A DNA stretch of 64,000 nt. It comes from Nonomuraea pusilla. GTDB lineage: Bacteria > Actinomycetota > Actinomycetes > Streptosporangiales > Streptosporangiaceae. The notes under the pieces were generated by a model. It saw nothing but the letters and a program-made list of their open reading frames with translations, had not been told where the DNA came from and made no database searches. A program made the translations under genes and the position numbers. Below are positions 7,912 through 17,005 of the stretch, piece after piece. The DNA lies in contig NZ_FOBF01000032.1 of NCBI RefSeq assembly GCF_900109355.1, positions 19,299-83,298 on the forward strand. The letters run 5' to 3'. The stretch's first letter is position 1; the number at the start of each line of letters is the position of its first letter.

Positions 7912-9927
7912 TCAGCCGGAGACGCCGGCACGGCCGTTCTCGAGGTGGCCCATCACGCGCCGGTGGAAGGACGGGTCCTCGGCGACGGTCAGCCGCAGGT
8001 CGTACCAGCCGGACGCGGTGTCCCAGTCGAGGACCGTCCGCTCCCCGGCCGCGACGAGCACCTCGCGCCGGCCGGAGCCGTAGGCGAGCGCTTCGAGTGC
8101 GAACGTCAACGGCGCCGGTCCGGGGTTGGCGATCGTCACCGAGAGCCGGTGGCCCGCACCGCTGGAGGAGACCGCCACCCGGGCGGCGGAGCCGGTGCGG
8201 GAGCCGGCGAATTCGCGCCGGAACCCGTTCGGGCCGGTGAGGGTCAGCCGGTATCCGTCCGCCCCGGCGGGCACGGTGACGGATTCCGTGCCGAGCACGT
8301 CGAAATGGCGGGGGGACGCGAATTCCCCGGCGTACGGGTAGAGCGCGAGATGGCTGCCTCGATCCCCGACGTCGCTCATGGTGACGATGATGGCGTCGTC
8401 CGCCAGGACGGCGGACGCCTCCGGCCGGTAGGGCAGCGGCCGGGCGGGCCGCGTTCCGTGTTCTTGCGCGGCGAGCCGTCCTCGCGCGGGGGGAGTCGCC
8501 GGCCAGCGCACCCGGAACGGGGGGACAGCCGGGGCTGTGCCGCTGTCCGGCCCCGGCACGGCCGTCGGCACGGAGGGAGCGGTGGGGCGGAAGTCGAACG
8601 CCGAGGTGAGGTCGCCGGCCACGCGCCGTCGCCACGAGCTGATGTTGGGTTCGGCGACCCCCAGCCAGCGTTCCACGAACCGGATCGTGGACGTGTGGTC
8701 GAACACCTCGGAGCAGACGTGTCCTCCGGCGGTCCACGGCGACACGACCGTCATCGGCACCCGGTAGCCGAGCCCGATGGGGAGCCCGTCGATGAACTCG
8801 TGCTCGGTGCCTTCCGGCGGCAGCGGCGGCGGAACGTGGTCGTAGAACCCGTCGTTCTCGTCGAAGGTGAGGAACAGCGCCGTCCGTTCCCAGACCGCCG
8901 GGTGGGAGGCGAGGGCGTCCAGGATCTCGCGGACGAGCCCGGCGCCGTGCGCGGGGCTGGACGGGTCGGGGTGCTCGGAGTACGCCTCCGGCGCGACGAT
9001 GTAGGAGACCTGCGGAAGCCTTCCCCGCGCCACGTCGGCGCGGAAGGACGCGGCGAGCCGTCCGGGCGCGACCCTGGACAGTCCGCGCCGGTAGGCGTCC
9101 AGGTCCGCCGGGGCGAGTCGCGCGACTCCCTTCTCCAGCGCCGCGAGCATCTCCTCACGCTCCGGTTCGGGCAGCGTGGCGATCGATGCGTAGAAGGAGT
9201 GCAGGCTGCGGAAGGGCGTGTGGGCCAGGGCCTGACGCGCGACCCTCTTGAAGGACGCGAAGAAGTCCAGCGCGTTGCACTGGTAGTTGTCCCACTCCTG
9301 GTAGACCCGCCAGGTCTTGCCCGCCGCCGTCAGCCGCTCGGGGTAGGAGGTGTGGGTGTAGCCGGGGTGGGTGTCCTCCGCGCAGGCGTCGTTCGCCGTG
9401 GTGCGCCGCCCGGACGGCTCGTGCCCGGCGGTTCCTGACCAGTGGTAGAGGCGGTTGGGGGTCGTCGGCCCGAACATCGAGCAGTGATAGGCGTCGCACA
9501 GGGTGAAGGCGTCGGCCAGCTCGAACTGGAACGGCAGGTCACGACGGTCGAAGTGGACCATCGCGCCCGCTCCCTTGCCCGCGATCCAGCCGTCGTGCCA
9601 GCCGTCGCCCCGGGTCCGCTGCCCCGTGTCCCACTCGTGGTCGACGCCCTCGACGTATTGGAGGTCGCCTTCGGTCAGGTCCCGGTCACCCGTGCCCGCG
9701 CGTACGGGGTAGGGGAGGACGCCGGACTGCTCGAACACCGGCCGGCCGTTTCGCAGCGTGACGGCGTTGCGGTCGCCGAATCCGCGTACTCCGCGCAGCG
9801 TCCCGAAGTAGTGGTCGAAGGAGCGGTTCTCCTGCATGAAGAACACGACGTGCCGGATCGAGTCGAGCCCCCCGGGCGGCGCCGGCCGGGCCAGCGCCGC
9901 CCGCAGGGACGGGGGAAGAACGGACAA
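7912..9927 (-). CDS. Phosphocholine-type phospholipase C without its export signal
   Basis: A 671-residue phosphoesterase of the bacterial phospholipase C/acid phosphatase family. Catalytic landmarks are VVFFMQENRSFDHYFGTLRG at residues 28-47 (metal and nucleophile region), GPTTPNRLYHWSGT, and FLTFDENDGFYDHVPPP. Two C-terminal beta domains typical of the phosphocholine-specific group follow. Homologues begin with a twin-arginine signal; here the protein starts MSVLPPSLRAALA, which looks like the end of such a signal with the RR part gone. The only start is TTG at 9927 with no ribosome site. It lies 15 bp after the GH5 stop and in the same frame, so the gene is expressed either by coupling or by readthrough, or is dead. 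Enzyme class is clear, export is not. Confidence 0.85.
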   Translation of the reverse strand: MSVLPPSLRAALARPAPPGGLDSIRHVVFFMQENRSFDHYFGTLRGVRGFGDRNAVTLRNGRPVFEQSGVLPYPVRAGTGDRDLTEGDLQYVEGVDHEWDTGQRTRGDGWHDGWIAGKGAGAMVHFDRRDLPFQFELADAFTLCDAYHCSMFGPTTPNRLYHWSGTAGHEPSGRRTTANDACAEDTHPGYTHTSYPERLTAAGKTWRVYQEWDNYQCNALDFFASFKRVARQALAHTPFRSLHSFYASIATLPEPEREEMLAALEKGVARLAPADLDAYRRGLSRVAPGRLAASFRADVARGRLPQVSYIVAPEAYSEHPDPSSPAHGAGLVREILDALASHPAVWERTALFLTFDENDGFYDHVPPPLPPEGTEHEFIDGLPIGLGYRVPMTVVSPWTAGGHVCSEVFDHTSTIRFVERWLGVAEPNISSWRRRVAGDLTSAFDFRPTAPSVPTAVPGPDSGTAPAVPPFRVRWPATPPARGRLAAQEHGTRPARPLPYRPEASAVLADDAIIVTMSDVGDRGSHLALYPYAGEFASPRHFDVLGTESVTVPAGADGYRLTLTGPNGFRREFAGSRTGSAARVAVSSSGAGHRLSVTIANPGPAPLTFALEALAYGSGRREVLVAAGERTVLDWDTASGWYDLRLTVAEDPSFHRRVMGHLENGRAGVSG

Positions 9928-9942
9928 GGAGGTGGAGGCCTT

Positions 9943-11817
9943 TCAGAGCGTGCGGCAGTACAGGGCGTCGGGGGTGCCGTAGCGGCCGATCGCGTTGGAG
10001 AAGGCGATTCCGGCGGCGTACTCGTCGGAGGCGCACTGCGCCTTGTAGTAGCCGGAGGCGTAGTCGCCGCCCTCGCCGGACGCGGGGCGGCTGTCGCCTC
10101 TGTCGTCCCACAGGGTCCGGCCGGCGCCGGCCAGCGGGCTCCTGCCGGGCGCGCAGAGGATCGCCGACACCTTGTCCCCGCGCAGGCTGTAGCCGATCAT
10201 GAACTGGCCGGTGGGGCACTGGTACTTGGTGAAGCCGGTCGCCCAGTCGGTCGTGACGTTCTCACTCTTCACCACCTTGGGGTCGCCTGACTGCCACAGG
10301 CTCGCCGCTCCGGCGTCCGTGCACAGGCCGCCCCGGCCCTTCTGACTGATGCCGATCAGGCGCTGGTCGTCCGGGCAGGACAGCTTGCGGGCGCCGGAGT
10401 CCCAGTCGCCACGGGCGCGCATCCGCGCGGACTGGTTCGCGTCGGTGTGGACGGCCTGCAGCATGGACCAGGTACGGACGGGCGCCACCTGCCCGGTGTG
10501 CCCGGTGGCGGCGATCAGGCGGCGCCAGTGCGCCCCCCGCCAGTCGTCGGCGTCGGACACGGCGCGCAGGCCGCCGTCGGCGGCGTAGCGGACGAGGCCC
10601 CAGGTGTTGCCCTGGTCGTTCTCCTGGAAGCCGACCACCGGCCAGTACGCGAAGTCGACGTCGTCCTCGATGAGGAAGTCGACCATGTTGGCGAACCAGG
10701 CCTTGTCCTTGTCGGTGGCGACCTTGCCGACGCCGAACTCGCTGATCCAGACGGGGGCGGTGAAGTGCCGGTCCGGGGTGGTCGCCACGTAGGTGGCGGT
10801 GTCGCGCATGGCGGTGAAGAGGTCGGCGCGGCTCAGGTCCCGGTATCTGGCGTCGTGGGTCTCGCCCGGTCCGTCCGCGCCGGTGTGCCGGGGGCCGGTG
10901 TAGCCGTAGAAGTGCGCGGCGTAGACGAGCTTGTGCGAGCGGACGAGCGTCTGCGAGAGCGTCGCGACCGGTTTGAGCAGCGGCCTGTCATGCCAGATGC
11001 CGTCGGCCGGGATGCCTGACCAGTTGATGCCCTCGATCATGACGAGCATGTCGGGGTTGGCCTCGGTGAGGATGCGGTCACCGGCCCGCTGCGCGGCGGC
11101 GGCCCAGTCGTGGTCGTCGCCCCAGCCCCAGTTGGGGTTGTCCCAGGTGTCGCGGCGTACCTCGTTGCGCAGGTCGGCGCCGACGACCCGCTTGTTGGCC
11201 CGGTACCGCCGCGCCATGAAGACCCAGTCGTCGAGCCATTTCTGGGTGGTCTGGCTGCTGTTCCACCGTTCGTTGCCGTCGAGGCCGCAGCACCAGCGGG
11301 TGGTGGTCGTGTGGTTGTTGAGTATGACGGCGAACCCGTCGGCGGTGAGCGCCTCGACGACCTTGTCGTAGACCTGAAGAGGAGTGAGGCCGCGCAGCTG
11401 CGGGTTGGCGGCCACGCCCGCGTCGGTGACGGGCCGCGCGTCGGTGAGCATCTCGTTGGAGAACGGCAGGCGGATGCTGTTGACGCCGAGCGTGTGGAAG
11501 TCCGCGATCAGCTTGCTCATCGGCGCCCGGTCCAGGCCGAGCGGGACGCGGTGAGAGGTCTCCGAGGCGTAGTTGTTCGCCGGGTCCTCGTCGTCGCCGC
11601 TGCCGGTCCAGGTGCCGCTGGCGCCGTGCCAGTTGCCCGACTGCAGTTTGAACCGCTTGCCGGTGGAGTCCACGATGTAGCGGCCGCGGGTGCTGAGCGG
11701 TCCTTCCCAGGACGCCGCCAAGGGGGTCGGCTCGCCGGCGGCCGCGGGAGGGGAGACCACGGCCAGGCCGCCCAGGGCGGTGGCGAGAACCGTCAGGAGC
11801 GCTCCTGATCGCATCAA
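9943..11817 (-). CDS. Secreted GH5-family glycoside hydrolase with C-terminal repeats
   Basis: A 624-residue exported protein: Sec signal in residues 1-28 (ending PPAAAG), then a family 5 (beta/alpha)8 domain to about residue 430. Catalytic acid/base is probably Glu219 in ADLRNEV and nucleophile Glu360 in VWISEFGVG; LNNHTTTT gives the conserved His. Residues 440-624 form a Cys-rich, lectin-like region with repeated LSCPDDQRLIG, YQCPTGQFMIG and AQCASDEYAAG units. Members cleave beta-1,4 glucans, mannans or related polymers; the exact substrate is open. Its start overlaps the GH42 gene by 4 bp. The same reading frame continues after its stop into the phospholipase gene. Confidence 0.87.
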   Translation of the reverse strand: MMRSGALLTVLATALGGLAVVSPPAAAGEPTPLAASWEGPLSTRGRYIVDSTGKRFKLQSGNWHGASGTWTGSGDDEDPANNYASETSHRVPLGLDRAPMSKLIADFHTLGVNSIRLPFSNEMLTDARPVTDAGVAANPQLRGLTPLQVYDKVVEALTADGFAVILNNHTTTTRWCCGLDGNERWNSSQTTQKWLDDWVFMARRYRANKRVVGADLRNEVRRDTWDNPNWGWGDDHDWAAAAQRAGDRILTEANPDMLVMIEGINWSGIPADGIWHDRPLLKPVATLSQTLVRSHKLVYAAHFYGYTGPRHTGADGPGETHDARYRDLSRADLFTAMRDTATYVATTPDRHFTAPVWISEFGVGKVATDKDKAWFANMVDFLIEDDVDFAYWPVVGFQENDQGNTWGLVRYAADGGLRAVSDADDWRGAHWRRLIAATGHTGQVAPVRTWSMLQAVHTDANQSARMRARGDWDSGARKLSCPDDQRLIGISQKGRGGLCTDAGAASLWQSGDPKVVKSENVTTDWATGFTKYQCPTGQFMIGYSLRGDKVSAILCAPGRSPLAGAGRTLWDDRGDSRPASGEGGDYASGYYKAQCASDEYAAGIAFSNAIGRYGTPDALYCRTL

Positions 11818-13814
11818 GACACCTCAGATCGGGAGTGACGCGCGAGAACCGCGACGTCGCGGGGGTGGAGGGTGACCTGCTCGACCTCGGGACGCCCGGG
11901 GGCGAGCAGGTGGTGGAGCGGGTGGGGCAGATCGACCGTGCGGGCCTCGTCGGTGTGGTTGAGCAGCAGCAGGAACTCCGCGCCCCCTCCGGTGCGCGCC
12001 GCGGCCTGCACGCCGTCGGGCAGCCCGCGGAGCACCGGCTCGGCGCCGGCCTCGGCGAGCGCCTCGGCGAGGACCGCGCGCATGATCTTCTCGTCGGGGC
12101 GGGTGGTGACGTAACGGGCCGTGCCCGTGCCGAACCTGTTCCTGGTCACCGCGGGCGTGCCGTCGGGGAAGGCCAGCAGGACGTCCGCGCCCTCGACGCG
12201 TACGTCCTCTCGCCACAGGTCGGCGGTGCCGTCCCCGAGGAGGAACACCTCGCCCTCGGCGGCGGGCCGGAACTCCTCGACGCGCAGGCCGAGCGCCTCG
12301 CGGAGCGGCCCCGGGCAGCCGCCGGGGTGGACCCGGTCGTTGCCGTCCACCACGGAGGTGAAGAACGACACCAGCAGGTGGCCTCCGGCCGAGACGTAAC
12401 CGGCCAGTCCGTGCGCGTGCTCGTCGGTGAGGAGGTAGAGGTTGGGGACCACGACCAGTCTGTACGGGGTGAGGTCGGCGCCGGGCGGCAGCACGTCCAC
12501 GCCCACGCCGAGGTCGAACAGCGGGCCGTAGTGGTCCAGCGCCCGGTCGACGGCCTTCAGCCCGTCGGACGGCCGGGAGTCCAGTTCGAGCGCCCACCAG
12601 CTGTTCCAGTCGAACAGCACGGCCACGTCGTTGGCGACGCGCGTCCCGGCCAGTTCCGGCACGGCGGCCAGTTCGGCGCCCAGGGCGGCGACCTCCCGGT
12701 GCACCCGGGTGTCCGGACCCGCGTGCGGCACCATCGCGGAGTGGAACTTCTCCGCGCCGCCGCGTGACTGCCGCCACTGGAAGAAGAGGACGGCGTCGGC
12801 GCCGTGCGCGATGGCCTGCCAGCTCCACAGGCGCATCAGGCCGGGCTCCTTGACGCCGTTGCGCCGCCGCCAGTTGACCGCCGACGGCGCCTGTTCGACC
12901 AGGTACCAGGGGTCGCCGCCGTGCGCGCCGCGCGCGAGATCGTAGGCGAGGCCCGCCGCCACGTGCGAGCGCGGACAGAACGGGTCGGGGTAGCTGTCGA
13001 GCCCCACGATGTCCATCCGGTCGGCCCAGGAGTGCAGGTCCACCGGTTTGTGGTGGGCGAGGAAGTTGGTCAAAACGGGCACATCCGGGGTGACCCGTCG
13101 CAGGATCGCCGCTTCGATCTCGAAGCAGGCGCGCAGCGCCTCGTTGCTGAAGCTCTTGAAGTCGAGTTGCTGGGCCGGGTTGGCGTACGTGGGCGCGAGC
13201 CTGGGGGGCAGGATCTGGTCGAACGAGGTGTAGCGCTGGGACCAGAAGTCGGTGCACCAGGCCGCGTTCAGCGCTTCGACGTCGCCGTATCGCCGGCGCA
13301 GCCAGCGGCGGAAGTCGCGGGCGGACTCCTCGCAGAAGCACTCGGCGACGTGGCAGCCGTACTCGTTGCCGACGTGCCAGAAGCCGAGGGCGGGGTGGCC
13401 CTGGTAGTGCGTCGCGAGCGCCTCGACCAGCTTGGCGGCCCGGTCGCGGTAGACGGGGCTGGACGGGCAGTAGTGCTGGCGGCCGCCGGGCGCGAGGACG
13501 GTGCCCGACTGGGTGACCGGCAGGATCTCCGGGTGTTCCGTGGCCAGCCAGGGTGGCGGGGAGGCGGTCATGGTGGCGAGGTCCACGGTCACCCCGGCAG
13601 CCGCCAGTTCATCCATCACCGCGTCGAAGTACGAGAAGTCGTATTTGTCGGGCGCGGGCTCGACCCGCGCCCATCCGAAGACGCCGACGGTGACCAGGTT
13701 GACGCCGGCCTCGGTCATGAGGCGCACGTCCTCGGCCCGGACCTCGTCCGGCCACTGCTCGGGGTTGTAGTCGCCGCCGAAGCCGAGGCCGCCCAGGCGG
13801 TCGGTGAAACTCAT
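11814..13814 (-). CDS. GH42 beta-galactosidase, cytoplasmic
   Basis: A 666-residue family 42 beta-galactosidase without signal peptide. It begins GGDYNPEQWP, the family signature, with acid/base Glu151 in HVGNEYG, nucleophile Glu307 in YLVEQAPSAVNW, and the zinc-site cysteines C155, C159 and C161 nearby. The C-terminal trimerisation and beta domains are complete. Within the operon it follows the two permeases by 4 bp and overlaps the GH5 gene by 4 bp, so it would hydrolyse imported beta-galactosides inside the cell. Family call is secure, linkage preference is not. Confidence 0.93.
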   Translation of the reverse strand: MSFTDRLGGLGFGGDYNPEQWPDEVRAEDVRLMTEAGVNLVTVGVFGWARVEPAPDKYDFSYFDAVMDELAAAGVTVDLATMTASPPPWLATEHPEILPVTQSGTVLAPGGRQHYCPSSPVYRDRAAKLVEALATHYQGHPALGFWHVGNEYGCHVAECFCEESARDFRRWLRRRYGDVEALNAAWCTDFWSQRYTSFDQILPPRLAPTYANPAQQLDFKSFSNEALRACFEIEAAILRRVTPDVPVLTNFLAHHKPVDLHSWADRMDIVGLDSYPDPFCPRSHVAAGLAYDLARGAHGGDPWYLVEQAPSAVNWRRRNGVKEPGLMRLWSWQAIAHGADAVLFFQWRQSRGGAEKFHSAMVPHAGPDTRVHREVAALGAELAAVPELAGTRVANDVAVLFDWNSWWALELDSRPSDGLKAVDRALDHYGPLFDLGVGVDVLPPGADLTPYRLVVVPNLYLLTDEHAHGLAGYVSAGGHLLVSFFTSVVDGNDRVHPGGCPGPLREALGLRVEEFRPAAEGEVFLLGDGTADLWREDVRVEGADVLLAFPDGTPAVTRNRFGTGTARYVTTRPDEKIMRAVLAEALAEAGAEPVLRGLPDGVQAAARTGGGAEFLLLLNHTDEARTVDLPHPLHHLLAPGRPEVEQVTLHPRDVAVLARHSRSEVS

Positions 13815-13818
13815 GTGC

Positions 13819-14658
13819 TCAGTCCTTCATTCCGGTGGCGGCGATGCCCTGGACGATGTAGCGCTGCGCGAACAGGAAGACCGCGACCAGCGGGAGTACC
13901 GTGACGACGGCGCCGGCGAAGAGCGCGGGGAGGTTGATCGACTGCGAGGTCAGGAACGTGGACAGCGCGATCTGGGCGGTCCACGACTCCGGGTCCTGGC
14001 CGATGACGAGGGGCCAGAGGAAGGCGTTCCAGCTCTCGATGAACGCGAGTGCGCCCAGCGAGGCGAGCAGGGCCCCCGAGTTGGGCAGCGCGAGCCGCCA
14101 GTACACGCCCAGGTGGCCGAGGCCGTCCAGGCGGCCCGCCTCCTCGATCTCCTGCGGGAACTTCAGGTAGAAGTTGCGGAACAGCAGCACCGAGAACGCG
14201 TTGAACAGGCCGGGGACGATGACGCCCCAGAGGGTGTCGACCCCGCCCATCGCGCTGACCAGCACGAACGTGGGCACGAACGTGGCCGAGGCGGGGATCA
14301 TCAGCGTGACGACGATGAAGGACATGACCACGCCGCGGCCGGGCACCGAGATGCGGGCCAGGGCGTAGCCGGCCATCGAGCCGAGCAGGGTGGAGACGGG
14401 CGCGGTGACGATCGCGATGACGAAGGAGTTCCCGAGCGCGCCCGCCATCGGCACCGACGGGTCGTCGAACAGGTCCGTGAAGCCCTGCAGGGTGAACGGG
14501 TCGGGCAGCCAGCGCCAGTCCGGGTCGGTGACCTGCGTCCCGGTCATCAGCGCGGCGCGCAGCATGACGTAGAAGGGCGCGAGGAACAGCAGGGCGGCGA
14601 CGCCGACGACCAGGTAGGTCAGGATCGTCGCGGGAGTCCCGCGCGTGGTCTCGCGCAT
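13819..14658 (-). CDS. Sugar ABC transporter permease, MalG type
   Basis: A 279-residue inner-membrane permease starting at the ATG at 14658, two bases after the stop of the preceding permease. Six hydrophobic segments surround the EAA loop (EIEEAGRLDGLGHLGVYWRL), which contacts the ATPase, and the C-terminus ends in the RYIVQGIAATGMKD type seen in MalG relatives. No ATPase gene is present in the operon; actinomycete sugar importers commonly share an MsiK-type ATPase encoded elsewhere. Confidence 0.93.
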   Translation of the reverse strand: MRETTRGTPATILTYLVVGVAALLFLAPFYVMLRAALMTGTQVTDPDWRWLPDPFTLQGFTDLFDDPSVPMAGALGNSFVIAIVTAPVSTLLGSMAGYALARISVPGRGVVMSFIVVTLMIPASATFVPTFVLVSAMGGVDTLWGVIVPGLFNAFSVLLFRNFYLKFPQEIEEAGRLDGLGHLGVYWRLALPNSGALLASLGALAFIESWNAFLWPLVIGQDPESWTAQIALSTFLTSQSINLPALFAGAVVTVLPLVAVFLFAQRYIVQGIAATGMKD

Positions 14659-14660
14659 GG

Positions 14661-15629
14661 TCAGTCCTTCCGCCCGAATCCGACGAGGCGTCCCTGCAGG
14701 AGGGTCACCAGGACGATGAGCAGCGTCAGCATGAACGCGCCCGCCGAGCCCACGCCGTAGTCCTGGCCCTTGAGCGCGGTGTCGTACAGGAACACCAGCG
14801 GCGGCCGTACGGGTGCGGTGGCGTTGCCGGTGGTGGTCATGAACACGTTGTAGAACTCGTCGAAGGCCTGGAACGCGGCGATGAGGATCAGCATCAGGAT
14901 CGCCACCGACGTGTTGCGGAGCATCGGCAGGGTGATGTGCCGGAACTGTGCCCGTCGGGACGCACCGTCCAGGGAGGCCGCCTCGTACAAGTGGACCGGG
15001 ATGGCCTGGAGGCCCGCCAGGAACAGGATCATGTAGAGGCCGACCTGAAGCCACAGGCGCAAGGTGATGATCACGATCCAGTACAGGGGCGGGTCGGTGC
15101 CGGCGATCCAGGACTGGACGTCCCAGCCGAACAGCCCGCCGATGGTGTTGGCGACGCCGGACGGCAGGCCGTTGAACAGGCTCATCTTCCAGACCAGCGC
15201 GGCGACGACGTAGGAGACGGCGGCCGGGAGGAGGAAGCCGGTGCGGAAGAAGGCCCGGCCCCGGCGTACGCCGTGCAGCAGCACCGCGAGCCCGAGCGAC
15301 ATGCCGAACGTCACCGGCACGATGAAGATCGTGAACAGGACGATCCCGGTCATCGAGGACCGGAACGCCTCGTCCTCCAGCAGGAACGCGTAGTTGTCGA
15401 AGCCGACCCAGGATCCGAGGTCGACGGTGCCGCGCGCCTCGCTGAAACTGAGCAGGAAGCTCCAGCCGATGGCGGTGTACTTGAACAGGCCGAGGCCGAC
15501 GACCATGGGCGCGGTCAGCAGGGTGAACGCGCCCACGGCCTTCCAGTCGGTCCGTCGTCCGCGCCGGCCGGGCCGCACCCCGGCCGGGCGGGTGGCCGTC
15601 GCCTGCCTGGCCGTGACGGTGTCCGCCAT
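14661..15629 (-). CDS. Sugar ABC transporter permease, MalF type
   Basis: A 322-residue permease. I start it at the ATG at 15629 (MADTVTARQA), two bases past the solute-binding stop; a longer frame to 16040 only shadows the binding-protein gene. A 30-residue polar N-terminus precedes six membrane segments, and the EAA motif reads LYEAASLDGASRRAQFRHIT. With its MalG partner and the upstream binding lipoprotein it forms one importer in Cluster A. Confidence 0.93.
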   Translation of the reverse strand: MADTVTARQATATRPAGVRPGRRGRRTDWKAVGAFTLLTAPMVVGLGLFKYTAIGWSFLLSFSEARGTVDLGSWVGFDNYAFLLEDEAFRSSMTGIVLFTIFIVPVTFGMSLGLAVLLHGVRRGRAFFRTGFLLPAAVSYVVAALVWKMSLFNGLPSGVANTIGGLFGWDVQSWIAGTDPPLYWIVIITLRLWLQVGLYMILFLAGLQAIPVHLYEAASLDGASRRAQFRHITLPMLRNTSVAILMLILIAAFQAFDEFYNVFMTTTGNATAPVRPPLVFLYDTALKGQDYGVGSAGAFMLTLLIVLVTLLQGRLVGFGRKD

Positions 15630-15631
15630 GC

Positions 15632-16900
15632 TCAGGCCAGCTGCTTGTCGAGCTCGGCCTGGGCCTTGGCCGCGGCCTCGTCGAGCAGTGACTTGGCGTC
15701 GCCCCCGCTCTTGGCGATCTTCAGGACGGCCTGCGCGAACGCGGAGTCCATGGCGGTGTTCCACAGGTTCGGGTAGGCCTTGCCGGTGTTCGCCAGGATG
15801 TCGGCGGCGTCCTTCGCCGGGCCGGAGGTGAACTCGGTGGTCCGCGCCGCGACACTCTTGCGCGACGGCACGTGGAACCCGTAGCTGACGCACCAGTCCT
15901 TCTGCAGCTCCGCCTGCTTGATCCAGAGCCACTCGACGAACTTCTTGGCCTCTTCGACATGCTCGCCCTTGGCGTTCACGGCCGCGAACCAGCCGCCGAT
16001 GCGGGAGACCGCCCGGCCCGAGTCGCCGAACTTCGGCCACGCGAGGACGCCGAAGTCGTCACCGAGCGCCTTCTTGATGGCGGGCATGGCCCACAGACCG
16101 CACCACTGCATGGCGGCGGCGCCCTGGATGAAGGCGCCCGGGTCGTACCAGTCGGTGGTGAAGTCCAGCAGCAGCGACTTGCCGTCATGCAACTGCTTGA
16201 GCCCGGATATCGCGGCGACGCCCTCGGGCGAGTTGAAGACGACCTTCCTGCCCTCGGGGTCGAGCAGGTCGCCGCCGTTGGACCACAGCAACAGGTACGC
16301 GGCGTTGCCGATGCCGTCGGAGCCGACGAACAGGCCCTTCTGCTCCCGGCTGGTGAGCTTCATGGCGGCGGCGGCCAGCTCGGCGAAGGTCTGGGGCGGT
16401 GCGACGGCGGCCTTCTCCAGGACGCTCTTGCGGTAGTAGAGGACCATCGCGTCGTCCATCATCTTCAGGCCGTGGAGCTTGCCGTCGGCCGTGGCGGACT
16501 CCAGCGACGCCTTGGAGTACTCGGCCTCCTGCCCCTTGACGATGTCGTCGAGCGGAGCCAGCAGGCCGTTCTTGACGTCGACGTACTGGAAGTCGCCGAT
16601 CTCGAACAGGTCGGGCGCCTGCGGGGTGAGCAGCGTCGAGTGGAGCTTCGCCGAGTAGTCGCCCGCGATCCAGTTGACCTTGATGGCGACGTCCGGGTTG
16701 GCCTTGGTGTACTCCTTGGCGTACCGGATCACCGCCTGCTGGGTGCCGGCCTCGCCGTAGGCGTGGTACCACTGCTCCAGCGTGACCTTGGCGCCGGCCT
16801 TGACGGCGTCGCCCTTGCCGCACGCGGAGAGTGCCATGCCGCCGACGAAGAGGAGCGATCCGCCCAGGAAGGCGCGGCGGGATGTCAGGGAAGTGCTCAT
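15632..16900 (-). CDS. Sugar-binding lipoprotein of Cluster A importer
   Basis: A 422-residue family 1 solute-binding protein. The signal combines a twin-arginine-like SRRAFLGG with lipobox LSAC (Cys27), so export as a folded Tat lipoprotein is possible. The mature part has LEQWYHAYGEAGTQQAV and DLFEIGDFQYV typical of the family. AAAGGAA ahead of the ATG gives a good ribosome site. It follows the ROK gene by 105 bp, where a 16-bp palindrome lies. Together with GH42 and GH5 downstream, the ligand is probably a beta-linked oligosaccharide containing galactose. Confidence 0.93.
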   Translation of the reverse strand: MSTSLTSRRAFLGGSLLFVGGMALSACGKGDAVKAGAKVTLEQWYHAYGEAGTQQAVIRYAKEYTKANPDVAIKVNWIAGDYSAKLHSTLLTPQAPDLFEIGDFQYVDVKNGLLAPLDDIVKGQEAEYSKASLESATADGKLHGLKMMDDAMVLYYRKSVLEKAAVAPPQTFAELAAAAMKLTSREQKGLFVGSDGIGNAAYLLLWSNGGDLLDPEGRKVVFNSPEGVAAISGLKQLHDGKSLLLDFTTDWYDPGAFIQGAAAMQWCGLWAMPAIKKALGDDFGVLAWPKFGDSGRAVSRIGGWFAAVNAKGEHVEEAKKFVEWLWIKQAELQKDWCVSYGFHVPSRKSVAARTTEFTSGPAKDAADILANTGKAYPNLWNTAMDSAFAQAVLKIAKSGGDAKSLLDEAAAKAQAELDKQLA

Positions 16901-16944
16901 GTGGGGGGTTCCTTTCTCAGGGGCCGAGCCGCCCGCGGGTCCAG

Positions 16945-16960
16945 GACACGGGCCCGTGTC
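16945..16960. promoter_or_regulatory. 16-bp perfect palindrome between ROK and binding-protein genes
   Basis: GACACGGGCCCGTGTC reads the same on both strands. It sits in the 105-bp gap between the ROK stop and the binding-protein start. It could be an operator, or a short hairpin attenuating transcription from the ROK gene; no T-run follows on the minus strand, which argues against a simple terminator. Confidence 0.4.
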
Positions 16961-17005
16961 GTCGGAGACGGCGTGCAGAGCCTCCGCCCGGCGTTCCCGG
17001 GTCTG

